A DNA stretch of 64,000 nt, from assembly GCF_017302985.1 (NCBI RefSeq), contig NZ_JAFIMU010000009.1, positions 248,001 to 312,000 on the forward strand. Reading direction: 5' to 3'. Below the pieces are notes generated by a model, which saw only the letters and a list, made by a program, of their open reading frames with translations, did not search any database and had not been told where the DNA came from. The stretch is from Corallococcus macrosporus (GTDB taxonomy: Bacteria > Myxococcota > Myxococcia > Myxococcales > Myxococcaceae). Of the stretch, positions 41,232-50,969 are shown one piece after another. Every line of letters begins with the position of its first letter. Positions within the stretch are counted from its first letter, which is position 1. Made by a program: the position numbers and the translations under genes.

Positions 41232-44200
41232 GCGACACCGCGCCCCACATGCTCGCGCTGGAGAAGAACCTGGCCCTGATGGCGGGTGCGGGCGCGGGCA
41301 AGACGTACAGCCTGGTGACGATGACGCTGCACCTGTTCGCGGGAGCGCGGCAGGCGGAGCCGCTGCGTCCCTCACGGCTGTGCATGCTCACGTTCACGGA
41401 CAAGGCCGCCGCGGAGATGCGCAAGCGCGTCCGCGAGCGCCTGGACGCGCTGGCCCAGGGAGACGTCCCGCACGACGCGGAGAAGGACCTGCGCGCGTCG
41501 CTCGCGAGGCTGGAGCGCCCGTTCCCCACGCAGGATGCCTGGCGCAAGGTGCGCGAGGAGCTGGGCGCCGCGACGGTGGGCACGTTCCACTCGCTCTGCG
41601 GTCAGCTCCTGCGCCGCGCGCCGCCCGCGGTGGGCATCGATCCCGCCTTCGAGGTGCTGGACGAACTGGAGGCCGCGGGCCTGCTGGAGGACGTCACCGA
41701 ACGCGTCGTCCTCGACGCGCTGGAGGGCGGCGACGCGCGCGTGCGCGAGCTGTGCGCGGAGCTGGGCTTCTCCGGCTCCGGGTTCTCCGACGGCCTCGTG
41801 GCCGCGCTGATGGACGTCTACGGCAAGATGCGCGAGGAGGGCCTCAAGGCCGCCACGGCGCGCGTGGGCGACGGCGTGGCGGACAAGGCGCAGCTCGAAG
41901 CGCTCATCGAGGACTGCCGCCGCCTGTGCCTGGACGCCCGCGCCCAGGACACCAAGGGCGAGTGGAGCAACCTGCTGAACGCGTGCGAGCCCCCGCTGAA
42001 GGGGATGACGCCGGACACGTTCATGCAGCCGGCCCACTTCCCGACGCTGCGCAACGTGCTGCTGTCGGAGCCGCGCAACCTGGTCAACCTGCGCAAGGGC
42101 GCGGGCGCGTGCCTCAAGGAGCTGCTCTGGAAGGTGAAGGGCAAGAGCGACGGCTCCGTGCGGCGGCTGGAGGATGCCTACGCCGCGTGGCGCACGGCGC
42201 CCTTCGAGGAGACCTTCCGGAACCTCCTGACCCAGGTGGAGGAGCGGCACGACGCGGAGCTGATCCGGCGCAACGTGTTCGACTTCACCTCGCTGCTGGT
42301 GAAGGCGCGCGACCTCCTGCGCGACCATCCGGAGTTCCGTCAACAAACACAGGAGCGGCTGGGCGCGCTGCTGGTGGACGAGTTCCAGGACACCAACCGG
42401 CTCCAACTGGAGCTGGTGCTGCTCCTGTCGGAGAAGCGCGAGGGCGGTCCGCGTGAGCTGGCGCCGGACGCGGACCTCGTTGCCTCGCTGCCCCTGGAGC
42501 CCGCGTTCCTGTGCGCGGTGGGTGACCGCAAGCAGTCCATCTACGAGTTCCGTGGCGCGGACGTGTCCGTGTTCAAGGTCCTCGCGGACAAGATCGAAGC
42601 CGAGGGCGGCATGCGCGGCTTCCTCCAGAACAACTACCGCTCGCTGCCGGGCGTCCTGTCGTTCTTCAACCGCGCCTTCGCGGGCCTGCTCGTGGCGAAG
42701 GAGGCGACGCCCCGTCCCTTCGAGGTCGTCTACGAACCCGAGACGGACGACCTGTCCCCCACGCGCCCGGAGCTGGCCGACGGGCCCGTGGTGGAGCGGA
42801 TCACCTTGCCGGAGGCCGACACGGCCCCGGAGCTGCGCGAGTACGAAGCGGACGCGGTGGCCCGCAGGCTGCGGGTGATGCTCGCGCCGGGTGCTCCGCC
42901 GACCGTCATGGCGGAGGACAAGAAGGGCCTGCGCCCCGCGCGCGGCGGTGACGTGGCCATGCTCTTCCGGACCTTCACGCACCTGGAGGAGTACCGGCAG
43001 GCGCTGATCCGCCACGGCGTGCCGCACCGGGTGCTGCGCGGCCGGGGCTTCTACGGGGCCCAGGAGGTGCGCGACCTCGCCTCGTTGCTGGCGCTGCTCG
43101 CGGACGCGGACGACGCGCTGGCGTTCGCCGCGGTGCTGCGCTCGCCGCTGGTGGGCCTGTCGGACGCATCGCTGTTCCGGCTGGCGGGGGACCTGCCGCT
43201 GTCGCTCGGCTCGCCCCGGCTGGTGGATCCGGAGGTCCGCGCCGCCATGTCCGCGCGCGAGCAGTCGCGGCTCGCGCGCTTCCTGGAGCTCATCCCCGTG
43301 CTGCGGCGGGAGCGCGACCGGCTGGGGGTGCATGCCCTGCTGCAGGCCGCGCTGGAGGCGACGGGGTATCGCGAGGCGCTGGCGGGCTCACCGTACGCGG
43401 AGCAGGCGAGCGCCAACGTGGAGAAGCTGCTGTCGCTGGCGGCGCGCAGGGACGAGCGTGGCACGGGAGGCTGCGTGGCCTTCGCGCGCGAGCTGCGCCA
43501 GCTGGCGGACTCCGACCCCAACGAAGCGCAGGCGGACCTGCTGGATGAAGGGGACCCTCGCGCCGTGCAGTTGCTCACCATCCACCGCGCCAAGGGCCTG
43601 GAGTGGCCCGTGGTCGTGGTGCCCGGCATGGGCGGCCGCCGGCGCACCACCTCCGCGCGGGCGTACTTCGAGCGTTCCTTCGGCCTGGCCCTGAAGCCCT
43701 GGATGCCGGACTCGCTGGACACCTTCACCTCCGAGCGCTTCGAGGCCGTGCGCGCCGAGCTGAAGGCCCGCGAGGACGCCGAATACCTGCGCCTGCTCTA
43801 CGTGGCCCTCACTCGCGCCAAGGACCTGCTCGTGCTGTCGGGCGGCGAGGAGAAGCGCGCGGGCACCGATACGTGGTGGCATCGCGTGGACCGGCGGCTG
43901 GACGCGGATCCGGACCTGCGGGCGCTCGCCATCGACGTGGACGTGGAGCAGTTGCCGCCACCCGCGGATCCGGAGCCGCCCACGGAGGAACAGCTCGAAC
44001 AGGCGCGGATCCGCATCGAGTCCGCAGTAGAGCGCATGTCCGATGAGGCGCTCGGTGCCGCGCTGTTCAACGACGCACCGGTGGTCGCCACCGCGCGCGC
44101 GGTCCAGGACTTCCTCACGTGCCCGCGCCGCTACCACCACCTCCACCGGCTGGGGCTCGCCGTCGGATCCGAACCCTGGGAGGCCCCGGCGCGCGCCGAG

Positions 44201-44890
44201 CCCCTCTTTGTCGAATCCGACGGCTGGCTGCCCGTGGAGCGTCCGGACCAGCTCGTGACGCGATTGTTGCGTGAAGTGGACCTGTCGCTCGCGGGGCCGG
44301 ACGTGGAGGCCTCCGAGCGGCGCGCGCACCTGGAGAACCTGCTGCGGAGCGCGGGCCGGGATCCGGAGGAGGACGACCTGGGCGACGTGCTCTCCACCGT
44401 GGAGCGCTTCCTGGGCACCCCCTTCGCGCGCCAGCTCGCCGCGGCGCCCGCGTCCTCCATCCACCGGGGCCTGGACTTCGTGCTGGACCTGGACGACGGC
44501 GCCAGGGTGGAAGGGGCGGTGGACCTGCTCTGGGAGTCGCCGGACGGTGAGGCCGTGGCGGTGCTCCTGCGCCCGGGCGCCCGCCACCCCCTGGGCCCGG
44601 CCTCGTGCGCCCATGAGCTGACGGCCCTGAGCCTGGCGGCGGCCCGGATGGTGCGGGACGGGGTGCCGGTGCGGGTGGGCGTGGCCTTCCTGGGGGACGC
44701 GTCCCCGGAACCGGAATTCCTCCCGGCCGGATCCGCCGACGCCGGGGCGGTGCGCCGCCTGGCCGAGGGCGTCCGGGCCCTGGCCCAGGCGGAATCCACG
44801 GGGACGTGGCCGGGGTGGGACAAGGCAGCCTGCCAGGCCCTTCACTGCGGCTTCGCGGAACACTGTCACCCGGCCCCTCCCGCGTGCTAA
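41228..44890 (+). CDS. addA: AddA-like UvrD/Rep-family helicase with degenerate nuclease domain
   Basis: A 1220-residue superfamily 1A helicase. Walker A is AGAGAGKT (Lys25), with TFTDKAAAEMRKRV, the Walker B LLVDEFQDTN near 383, GDRKQSIYEFRGAD, motif V TIHRAKGLEWPVV near 784 and motif VI LLYVALTRAKDLL near 857, all intact. The C-terminal nuclease-like domain begins at VQDFLTCPRRYHHL (Cys near 964) and ends CQALHCGFAEHC. However, where AddA has E-x-PF, G-x-(I/V)DLL and DYKT, this protein reads HRGLDF, EGAVDLLWE and VAVLLRPGA, so the catalytic Glu and Lys are missing. Helicase activity should remain while the nuclease is probably dead. The start overlaps the addB stop. purA follows 12 bp later. 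Confidence 0.88.
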   Translation: MSDTAPHMLALEKNLALMAGAGAGKTYSLVTMTLHLFAGARQAEPLRPSRLCMLTFTDKAAAEMRKRVRERLDALAQGDVPHDAEKDLRASLARLERPFPTQDAWRKVREELGAATVGTFHSLCGQLLRRAPPAVGIDPAFEVLDELEAAGLLEDVTERVVLDALEGGDARVRELCAELGFSGSGFSDGLVAALMDVYGKMREEGLKAATARVGDGVADKAQLEALIEDCRRLCLDARAQDTKGEWSNLLNACEPPLKGMTPDTFMQPAHFPTLRNVLLSEPRNLVNLRKGAGACLKELLWKVKGKSDGSVRRLEDAYAAWRTAPFEETFRNLLTQVEERHDAELIRRNVFDFTSLLVKARDLLRDHPEFRQQTQERLGALLVDEFQDTNRLQLELVLLLSEKREGGPRELAPDADLVASLPLEPAFLCAVGDRKQSIYEFRGADVSVFKVLADKIEAEGGMRGFLQNNYRSLPGVLSFFNRAFAGLLVAKEATPRPFEVVYEPETDDLSPTRPELADGPVVERITLPEADTAPELREYEADAVARRLRVMLAPGAPPTVMAEDKKGLRPARGGDVAMLFRTFTHLEEYRQALIRHGVPHRVLRGRGFYGAQEVRDLASLLALLADADDALAFAAVLRSPLVGLSDASLFRLAGDLPLSLGSPRLVDPEVRAAMSAREQSRLARFLELIPVLRRERDRLGVHALLQAALEATGYREALAGSPYAEQASANVEKLLSLAARRDERGTGGCVAFARELRQLADSDPNEAQADLLDEGDPRAVQLLTIHRAKGLEWPVVVVPGMGGRRRTTSARAYFERSFGLALKPWMPDSLDTFTSERFEAVRAELKAREDAEYLRLLYVALTRAKDLLVLSGGEEKRAGTDTWWHRVDRRLDADPDLRALAIDVDVEQLPPPADPEPPTEEQLEQARIRIESAVERMSDEALGAALFNDAPVVATARAVQDFLTCPRRYHHLHRLGLAVGSEPWEAPARAEPLFVESDGWLPVERPDQLVTRLLREVDLSLAGPDVEASERRAHLENLLRSAGRDPEEDDLGDVLSTVERFLGTPFARQLAAAPASSIHRGLDFVLDLDDGARVEGAVDLLWESPDGEAVAVLLRPGARHPLGPASCAHELTALSLAAARMVRDGVPVRVGVAFLGDASPEPEFLPAGSADAGAVRRLAEGVRALAQAESTGTWPGWDKAACQALHCGFAEHCHPAPPAC

Positions 44891-46213
<1,323 letters not shown>

Positions 46214-46233
46214 GAAGGACGCAGGCCGAAGTG

Positions 46234-46258
46234 GTCCTGGCCCGCCGGGGGCCAGGAC
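46234..46258 (+). repeat. Hairpin between purA and the TPR gene
   Basis: GTCCTGGCCC at 46234-46243 pairs with GGGCCAGGAC at 46249-46258, a perfect 10-bp stem with a five-base loop. No T-run follows; instead the GGGAGAGG Shine-Dalgarno of the next gene starts directly after the stem, so it more likely modulates translation or mRNA stability than terminates. Confidence 0.7.
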
Positions 46259-46269
46259 GGGAGAGGGAC

Positions 46270-47175
46270 ATGGTTCGCACGCGCAGGTTCCAGCTCGGGG
46301 TCTCGGCGGTGGTGTGGCTCGGCACGATGGCGGTGCCGGCCTGGGCGCAGGCCCCGAATGCCCAGCCCCCGGCCTCCGAGGCGAAGCCCGCTGCTCCGGC
46401 CGCGCGCGCGCCGGGCCCGGCCACCGACACGAAGCCCGGCCCCGCGGAGGCCCTGCCCCAGCGCACGTCGCAGGCCGTTCTGGCGGCCACGCGGATCCGC
46501 GACGGGGACGCGCTGATGCGCGAGCGGCGCTACCGCGAGGCGGCCTTCGCCTTCCTCGACGCGGAGCACGCGGCCCCGGATCACGTGGAGGCCCGCTTCA
46601 AGCTGGGCAACGCGCTGGCGGTGCTCGGCTACTACGCGCGCGCCATCGAAGAGTGGGAGGCCGCGTCGCGCCTCACCCAGGACGCCGCCATCCGCCAGAG
46701 CGCGCAGGACAACATCACCCGCGCGCGCGTGAAGCAGGGAGAGCTGGGCGCCTCGCCGCAGGCCGTGGGACAGCCGCCGGGCTCCGGCCCCGTGGCGGAC
46801 ACGACGCGGGCCCAGGCACGCCGCGCCTACGAGCAGGGCGTCCAGCACATCAGCCAGCGCGCCTACGCGCCCGCGCTCCAGACGCTGACGCAGGCCCTGC
46901 AGCAGGAGCCGCTGCTGACCGTGGCGTACATCGCGCGGGGCAGCGCCAACATCGGGCTGCGGCGCTACGCGGAGGCCGCGGCGGACTACCAGTTCGCGCT
47001 GAAGCTGGAGCCGGAGTCGGCCTCGCCGCTGTACGGGCTCGCGGAGGCGTACCGCGCGCTGGGCCGCAACCTGGAGGCCCGCGACCTCTACGCGCGCTAT
47101 GCCCGCTCCACCGCCGCGGACGCTCGCCCCGAGCTGAAAGAGGAGTCCCGCCAGAAGGCGGAGCGCCTGCGCTGA
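46270..47175 (+). CDS. Secreted TPR-repeat protein
   Basis: A 301-residue protein starting at ATG 46270 after GGGAGAGGG. A signal peptide (residues 1-27, ending VPAWAQ) sends it across the inner membrane; then comes a Pro/Ala-rich linker. Two blocks of tetratricopeptide repeats are visible: about residues 75-155 (RDGDALMRERRYREAAFAFL and NALAVLGYYARAIEEWEAA) and about 180-285 (RRAYEQGVQHISQRAYAPAL, RGSANIGLRRYAEAAADYQFA, AEAYRALGRNLEARDLYARY). Periplasmic TPR proteins scaffold envelope complexes. The partner is unknown. It is 56 bp downstream of purA with a strong hairpin in between. Confidence 0.85.
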   Translation: MVRTRRFQLGVSAVVWLGTMAVPAWAQAPNAQPPASEAKPAAPAARAPGPATDTKPGPAEALPQRTSQAVLAATRIRDGDALMRERRYREAAFAFLDAEHAAPDHVEARFKLGNALAVLGYYARAIEEWEAASRLTQDAAIRQSAQDNITRARVKQGELGASPQAVGQPPGSGPVADTTRAQARRAYEQGVQHISQRAYAPALQTLTQALQQEPLLTVAYIARGSANIGLRRYAEAAADYQFALKLEPESASPLYGLAEAYRALGRNLEARDLYARYARSTAADARPELKEESRQKAERLR

Positions 47176-47239
47176 CCGCCTGGCTGGTGGGCAGACGGGC
47201 ATGTCCGGAGGGGCTGTCCGGCCCACTATTTTGAAGGGC

Positions 47240-47680
47240 ATGGACCGACGCGATCGGACGGTGGAGGGGAAGCAGCAGCAACAGGTCTTTCGCCCCCGCA
47301 GGGTGCTCGCCGCGTTGATGGCGGCGGCAGGCCTGCTGTGGCTGGGCGTCTTCGCCTGGTTGTTCCATTTCGACGGCGTGCCGTTACAGACGTTCCTGTC
47401 CGCGGCCTTCTTCGTCGTCTTCTTCGCGGTGGCCGTCGCCTACTACGGCCGCACCCGCATCGAGGTGGACGCCCGGGGCATCACCTGCCGGGGCATGGTG
47501 CGCACCCGGCGCTTCTCCTTCGCGGACATCCGCAAGGTGGACATCCTCCCCGGGCCCGTGACGGTCTACGCCATCCGGGGCAGCAAGGGCTTCGTGCACT
47601 TCACCAGCTTCTTCCGGCACCACCAGTACCTGGCGCGGCTCCTGGTGGAGCGCGCGGGCCTCTCGCCCCTGCCGGCGTAG
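47240..47680 (+). CDS. Small membrane protein with a bacterial PH-like domain
   Basis: A 146-residue protein with two membrane helices (about residues 22-40 and 48-68) and then a C-terminal beta-rich domain (70-130) that reads like a bacterial PH domain: IEVDARGITCRGMVRTRRFSFADIRKVDI. Such proteins associate with the inner membrane; function is generally unknown. ATG 47240 was chosen, though the GAAGGG Shine-Dalgarno sequence sits unusually close; an in-frame start at 47201 would add 13 residues. It ends nine bases before the stop of the convergent FHA gene. No partner is obvious. Confidence 0.65.
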   Translation: MDRRDRTVEGKQQQQVFRPRRVLAALMAAAGLLWLGVFAWLFHFDGVPLQTFLSAAFFVVFFAVAVAYYGRTRIEVDARGITCRGMVRTRRFSFADIRKVDILPGPVTVYAIRGSKGFVHFTSFFRHHQYLARLLVERAGLSPLPA

Positions 47681-47689
47681 GGCGCCGGT

Positions 47690-48538
47690 TCAACCCGCGG
47701 CTGCCATCGCGGCGGTGACGAGCAGGGCACCCAGGGCCAGCGCGACGGCCCCCGAGATGATCCACGCTTCCAGGCGCCGTGGCTTCCCCTCGGGAGGCCG
47801 CGGCGCTGCTGTTTCCGCCAGCGGCTCCACGGCGGCCACGGGCGGGGGCGCGGGCAGGGCCCCCGCCGAACCCTCTGGCGAAGCCTCATCGAACGCCGCC
47901 TGGAAGCGGAGCAGCGAGCGCCCCAGCTCCACGACGTCCCCGTCCTTCAGCGGCCCGGGGGCCTCCAGGCGCACGCCGTTGAGGAACACGCCGTTGGGCG
48001 TCCCCAGGTCCTCCAGCACGAAGCCCGAGTCCTCCCGGCGGATCCGCGCGTGCATCCGGGACACGGCCCGGTCGCGCAGCCGCAGGGCCACGCCATCACC
48101 CCGGCCGATGTCCGTGCACGCCTCCGCGAGCGCATGACTGCGGCCCACGTCCAGTCCGGTGAGGCAGGTGAGGGTGGCGGCGCGTGACGGCGGGGCCTCC
48201 GCATCCGTCAGCAGGCCCTTGAGCACCGCGACCGTGCCCACGCCACGCTCGGGGGCGCTCGGCTCGGCGAGCACGCGCAGGCACATGCCGTCCGGCAGGC
48301 CCAGCACCTCACCGGCCACCACCAGGCGCGACACGCCGGGCAGCACGCGCACCGCGTTCACGGTGAAGCTGCGCACCGCCTCCACCATGAGCCGGCCGGA
48401 GTCGATGCGCAGGGTCAACAGGCCTGGAGGAAGGCCCTCCAGGTGGACATGGTCCTCGGGGCCGCCGCCCAGCAGGTGGTGGCCCTCCGTCAGCTCGAAC
48501 GGGGTGGGGGTGCCCAGGTGCTCGAATTCGAAGCGCAT
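47690..48538 (-). CDS. FHA-domain protein with C-terminal membrane anchor
   Basis: A 282-residue protein. The FHA phosphothreonine-binding domain lies at about 130-215 with the hallmark residues in DIGRGDGVALRL, VSRMHARIRRE and LGTPNGVFLNGVRL (Gly-Arg, Ser-x-x-His and Asn-Gly). The first 100 residues look like a second, degenerate FHA fold (LLGGGPEDHVHLEGLPPG) lacking the Ser and His. The C-terminal 25 residues form a single membrane helix (AWIISGAVALALGALL), so it is tail-anchored with FHA facing the cytoplasm. FHA proteins read out Ser/Thr-kinase signalling, which is extensive in myxobacteria. ATG 48538 was chosen over a TTG six codons earlier; neither has a clear Shine-Dalgarno sequence. 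Confidence 0.8.
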   Translation of the reverse strand: MRFEFEHLGTPTPFELTEGHHLLGGGPEDHVHLEGLPPGLLTLRIDSGRLMVEAVRSFTVNAVRVLPGVSRLVVAGEVLGLPDGMCLRVLAEPSAPERGVGTVAVLKGLLTDAEAPPSRAATLTCLTGLDVGRSHALAEACTDIGRGDGVALRLRDRAVSRMHARIRREDSGFVLEDLGTPNGVFLNGVRLEAPGPLKDGDVVELGRSLLRFQAAFDEASPEGSAGALPAPPPVAAVEPLAETAAPRPPEGKPRRLEAWIISGAVALALGALLVTAAMAAAG

Positions 48539-48667
48539 GCGGACGTCCGGCAGCAAGCGTCACGCCTGCCACCGGACGTCGCGTTTTCGCGAGGTTGTCC
48601 CCAGGCCCCATCCATCCCCGGCCTCCCATGTCCGGAGGCCGGGACGGCGGTGGCCACCTCTCTCCGT

Positions 48668-49303
48668 CTAGAAGGTGGCGCCCACGTTGATGGTGCCCAT
48701 GTAGCGGCCGCCGCTGCTGAACGTCTCATCGCCGCCCACGTCCAGGTCGGACGGCGGCACGGTGAGGGCGAACTCCTGGTCGAACAGGAAGTTGTAGTTC
48801 ACGCGCGCGTCCGCGGTGAAGTTGCCCAGGTGCAGGCGCAGGCCCGCGCCCACCGGCACGTTGCCCACCGTGTCGTCCTGGAAGCCCGGAGCGAGCGCGC
48901 GCACGTTGTAGCGGCTCAGGCCCACGCCGCCCATGATGTACGGCTGGATGGGCGTCGCCGACAGGCCCAGCGTCACCGCGGCCTGCGCGCCGTTGCGCAC
49001 GATGTCCGGCCCGTTGGCGTTCGTCGCCAGCACGCTGCCGGTGTTGAACTCGCTCATGGCGCCCGTGTAGCCCAGCTCCAGGCCCAGCACGTTGGTGGGC
49101 TTGATGGCCACCGTCACGCCGTAGGCGAGGCCTGGATCAATCTGGTCGCGGAGTCCGTTGGTGTAGCCTTCCACACCGCCGCCGACGAGGAATGTCAGGC
49201 CGCGCATGTCCGCGGACCTGCGCAGCTCCGTCGAAGCCGCCTGCGCGGAGCCCGCCGCCAGAACCGCCACCGCCGCCGCACCAGCCAACAGTCCCTTGCT
49301 CAT
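48668..49303 (-). CDS. Outer-membrane beta-barrel protein
   Basis: A 211-residue protein starting at ATG 49303 after a GGGAGGGG Shine-Dalgarno sequence. It has a clean signal peptide (residues 1-22, ending GSAQA), then alternating amphipathic strands rich in Gly, Asn, Tyr and Thr (for example LELGYTGAMSEFN, YIMGGVGLSRYNV and ADARVNYNFLF), and it ends in a C-terminal Phe within MGTINVGATF, the classic recognition signal for BAM insertion. This is a small eight-stranded barrel of the OmpA/OmpW-like type. It may be a structural porin-like protein; transport specificity cannot be read from sequence. It is divergent from the CBM9-like lipoprotein gene. Confidence 0.85.
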   Translation of the reverse strand: MSKGLLAGAAAVAVLAAGSAQAASTELRRSADMRGLTFLVGGGVEGYTNGLRDQIDPGLAYGVTVAIKPTNVLGLELGYTGAMSEFNTGSVLATNANGPDIVRNGAQAAVTLGLSATPIQPYIMGGVGLSRYNVRALAPGFQDDTVGNVPVGAGLRLHLGNFTADARVNYNFLFDQEFALTVPPSDLDVGGDETFSSGGRYMGTINVGATF

Positions 49304-49489
49304 GTGTACCCCTCCCTGTGATGGACCGAAAAGTGGGGTGTACTTTGGTCCATGCCAACCGGGCCCCGGGGGCCCGCTGGCTCGGCCGCCCTCCCTTGCG
49401 GACGGGTTGCCCATGCACAGGAAAGGCGTTGTCCCGGGCGTGGAAGAGCGCTTCCTGGAAGACGGGGAAGGGTAGACTCCGCGCCTTCG

Positions 49490-50695
49490 ATGCGCCTCCG
49501 CTCCCTTGTCCTCGTCCCGCTGCTGTCCTCCGTCCTGTGCGTCGCCGGTGCGTGCCGCGATGAACAGGCGGGCCCCGCCCACCGCGCGCCCAAGCTGCCC
49601 GCGCCCACGACGCTGAGGACGCTCGACGCGGCTCCGGAGGGGCTGACCTTCAAGAGCGGCGCCACCTTCGCGGGCGGCGCCATCGTCTACCTGGGCTCGC
49701 GTGTGACGCCGGAGCGGCCCACGCCGGGGCAGCCCGTGCGCATCGCGCACTACTTCCAGGCCGTGCGCCCGCCGCCGCGGGGCTTCCACTTCTTCGTGCA
49801 CGTGGTGGATCCGGAGAGCGGCCAGATGCTGGCCAACGCGGATCACGAGTTCCAGGACGGCGCCGCGCCGCTGGAGACCTGGCCCGTGGGCAAGGTGGTG
49901 GAGGACGTGCACACCGTCGCGATGCCGGCCGCTCCCGCCCGGCTGGTGATGGGCTTCTGGCGCGGCGACGAACGGCTCTCCGTGGATGATCCGCGCATGC
50001 ACCAGGGCGACGACCGCGTGCGCGGCCCGCTCCTGGGCGGCGAGCCTCCCTCGCTGCCGGAGTACATCGTCACGCGTGTGAAGAAGGCGCCCGTGGTCGA
50101 CGGCGCGCTGGACGACGAGGCCTGGAAGGGCGCGAAGCCGGTGACGCTCGTGGGCAGCTTCGACGGCTGGCCCGCGCGGCTGCGCACCCAGGCGCGGCTC
50201 GTCTACGACGACGCGAACCTGTACGTGGCCTTCGACGTGGAGGACCCGGACCTCTGGGGCACGATGCGCAACCGCGACGACTCCATCTACGAGCAGGAGG
50301 TCGTGGAGGTGTTCCTCGACGCCAACGCGGACGGGCGCACGTACAACGAGCTGCAGGTGTCCCCGCACAACGTCATCTTCGACGCGTACTTCCCCGCGCG
50401 GCGCCAGGGCATGGACCTGTCGTGGGACTCAGGGATGAAGACGGCGGTGAAGGTGCGCGGCACGCTGGACGACGCGTCCGACCGCGACGAGGGCTGGACG
50501 GTGGAGATGGCCATCCCGTTCAACCGGCTCGCGGAGGTGCCACACGTCCCGCCCCAGCCGGGCGAGCGCTGGCGCTTCAACCTCTACCGGTTGGAGCACC
50601 ACGACCGCCGGCAGGTGGAAGGCCAGGCCTTCTCCCCCCTCTTCATCGGCGACTTCCACGCCCTGCCGCGCTTCGCGTGGCTCGTCTTCCAGTAG
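49490..50695 (+). CDS. Lipoprotein with CBM9-like domain
   Basis: A 401-residue protein. The ATG 49490 gives a signal peptide with lipobox cysteine near residue 22 (CVAGAC). Residues about 40-180 form a beta-rich domain containing HYFQAVRPPPRGFHFFVH, like modules seen with glycosyltransferase or sugar-related exported proteins. From about 195 to the end is a carbohydrate-binding module 9-like (CBM9/DOMON) fold beginning APVVDGALDDEAWKGAKPV and including ARLVYDDANLYVAFDVEDPD and VEVFLDANADGRTYNELQ. CBM9-like domains bind sugars or haem; here the ligand is unknown. It is anchored in a membrane on the cell surface or in the periplasm. No enzyme domain is attached. The upstream open frame is noncoding. 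Confidence 0.82.
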   Translation: MRLRSLVLVPLLSSVLCVAGACRDEQAGPAHRAPKLPAPTTLRTLDAAPEGLTFKSGATFAGGAIVYLGSRVTPERPTPGQPVRIAHYFQAVRPPPRGFHFFVHVVDPESGQMLANADHEFQDGAAPLETWPVGKVVEDVHTVAMPAAPARLVMGFWRGDERLSVDDPRMHQGDDRVRGPLLGGEPPSLPEYIVTRVKKAPVVDGALDDEAWKGAKPVTLVGSFDGWPARLRTQARLVYDDANLYVAFDVEDPDLWGTMRNRDDSIYEQEVVEVFLDANADGRTYNELQVSPHNVIFDAYFPARRQGMDLSWDSGMKTAVKVRGTLDDASDRDEGWTVEMAIPFNRLAEVPHVPPQPGERWRFNLYRLEHHDRRQVEGQAFSPLFIGDFHALPRFAWLVFQ

Positions 50696-50708
50696 GCGGG
50701 AGCGAGTG

Positions 50709-50969
50709 TCAGGCGTGGGGTGAGATGTCCCACGGCGCGTCCGCGACGGAGCGCTCCGCGGGGTCCCCCAGGAAGCGCACGAAGCCCCGCGACTCCAGCG
50801 TGTCGACGAGCTCCTCGGCTTCCAGTTCGGAGAACCGGTTCTCCCTCATGTCGAGCAGCAGGTCGCGCATGAGGGACTTGCCGCGCAGGTAGCCCACGGG
50901 CTCGCCCGGTCCAAGTCGGGCCTTCAGGTCGGCGGTGAGTTTCCGCAGATCAAGGTCATCGGAGATCAT
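50709..50969 (-). CDS. Small hypothetical protein downstream of comEC
   Basis: An 86-residue acidic and basic, probably helical, soluble protein of unknown function (MISDDLDLRKLTADLK). Its ATG at 50969 shares one base with the comEC stop and follows GAGAGGTG; GTG 50972 is another possible start (GTGA overlap). Translation is therefore coupled to comEC. It contains no Cys and no recognisable motif. The tight coupling makes a role with ComEC or its regulation conceivable, but nothing in the sequence shows it. It ends 13 bp from the convergent lipoprotein stop. Confidence 0.65.
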   Translation of the reverse strand: MISDDLDLRKLTADLKARLGPGEPVGYLRGKSLMRDLLLDMRENRFSELEAEELVDTLESRGFVRFLGDPAERSVADAPWDISPHA

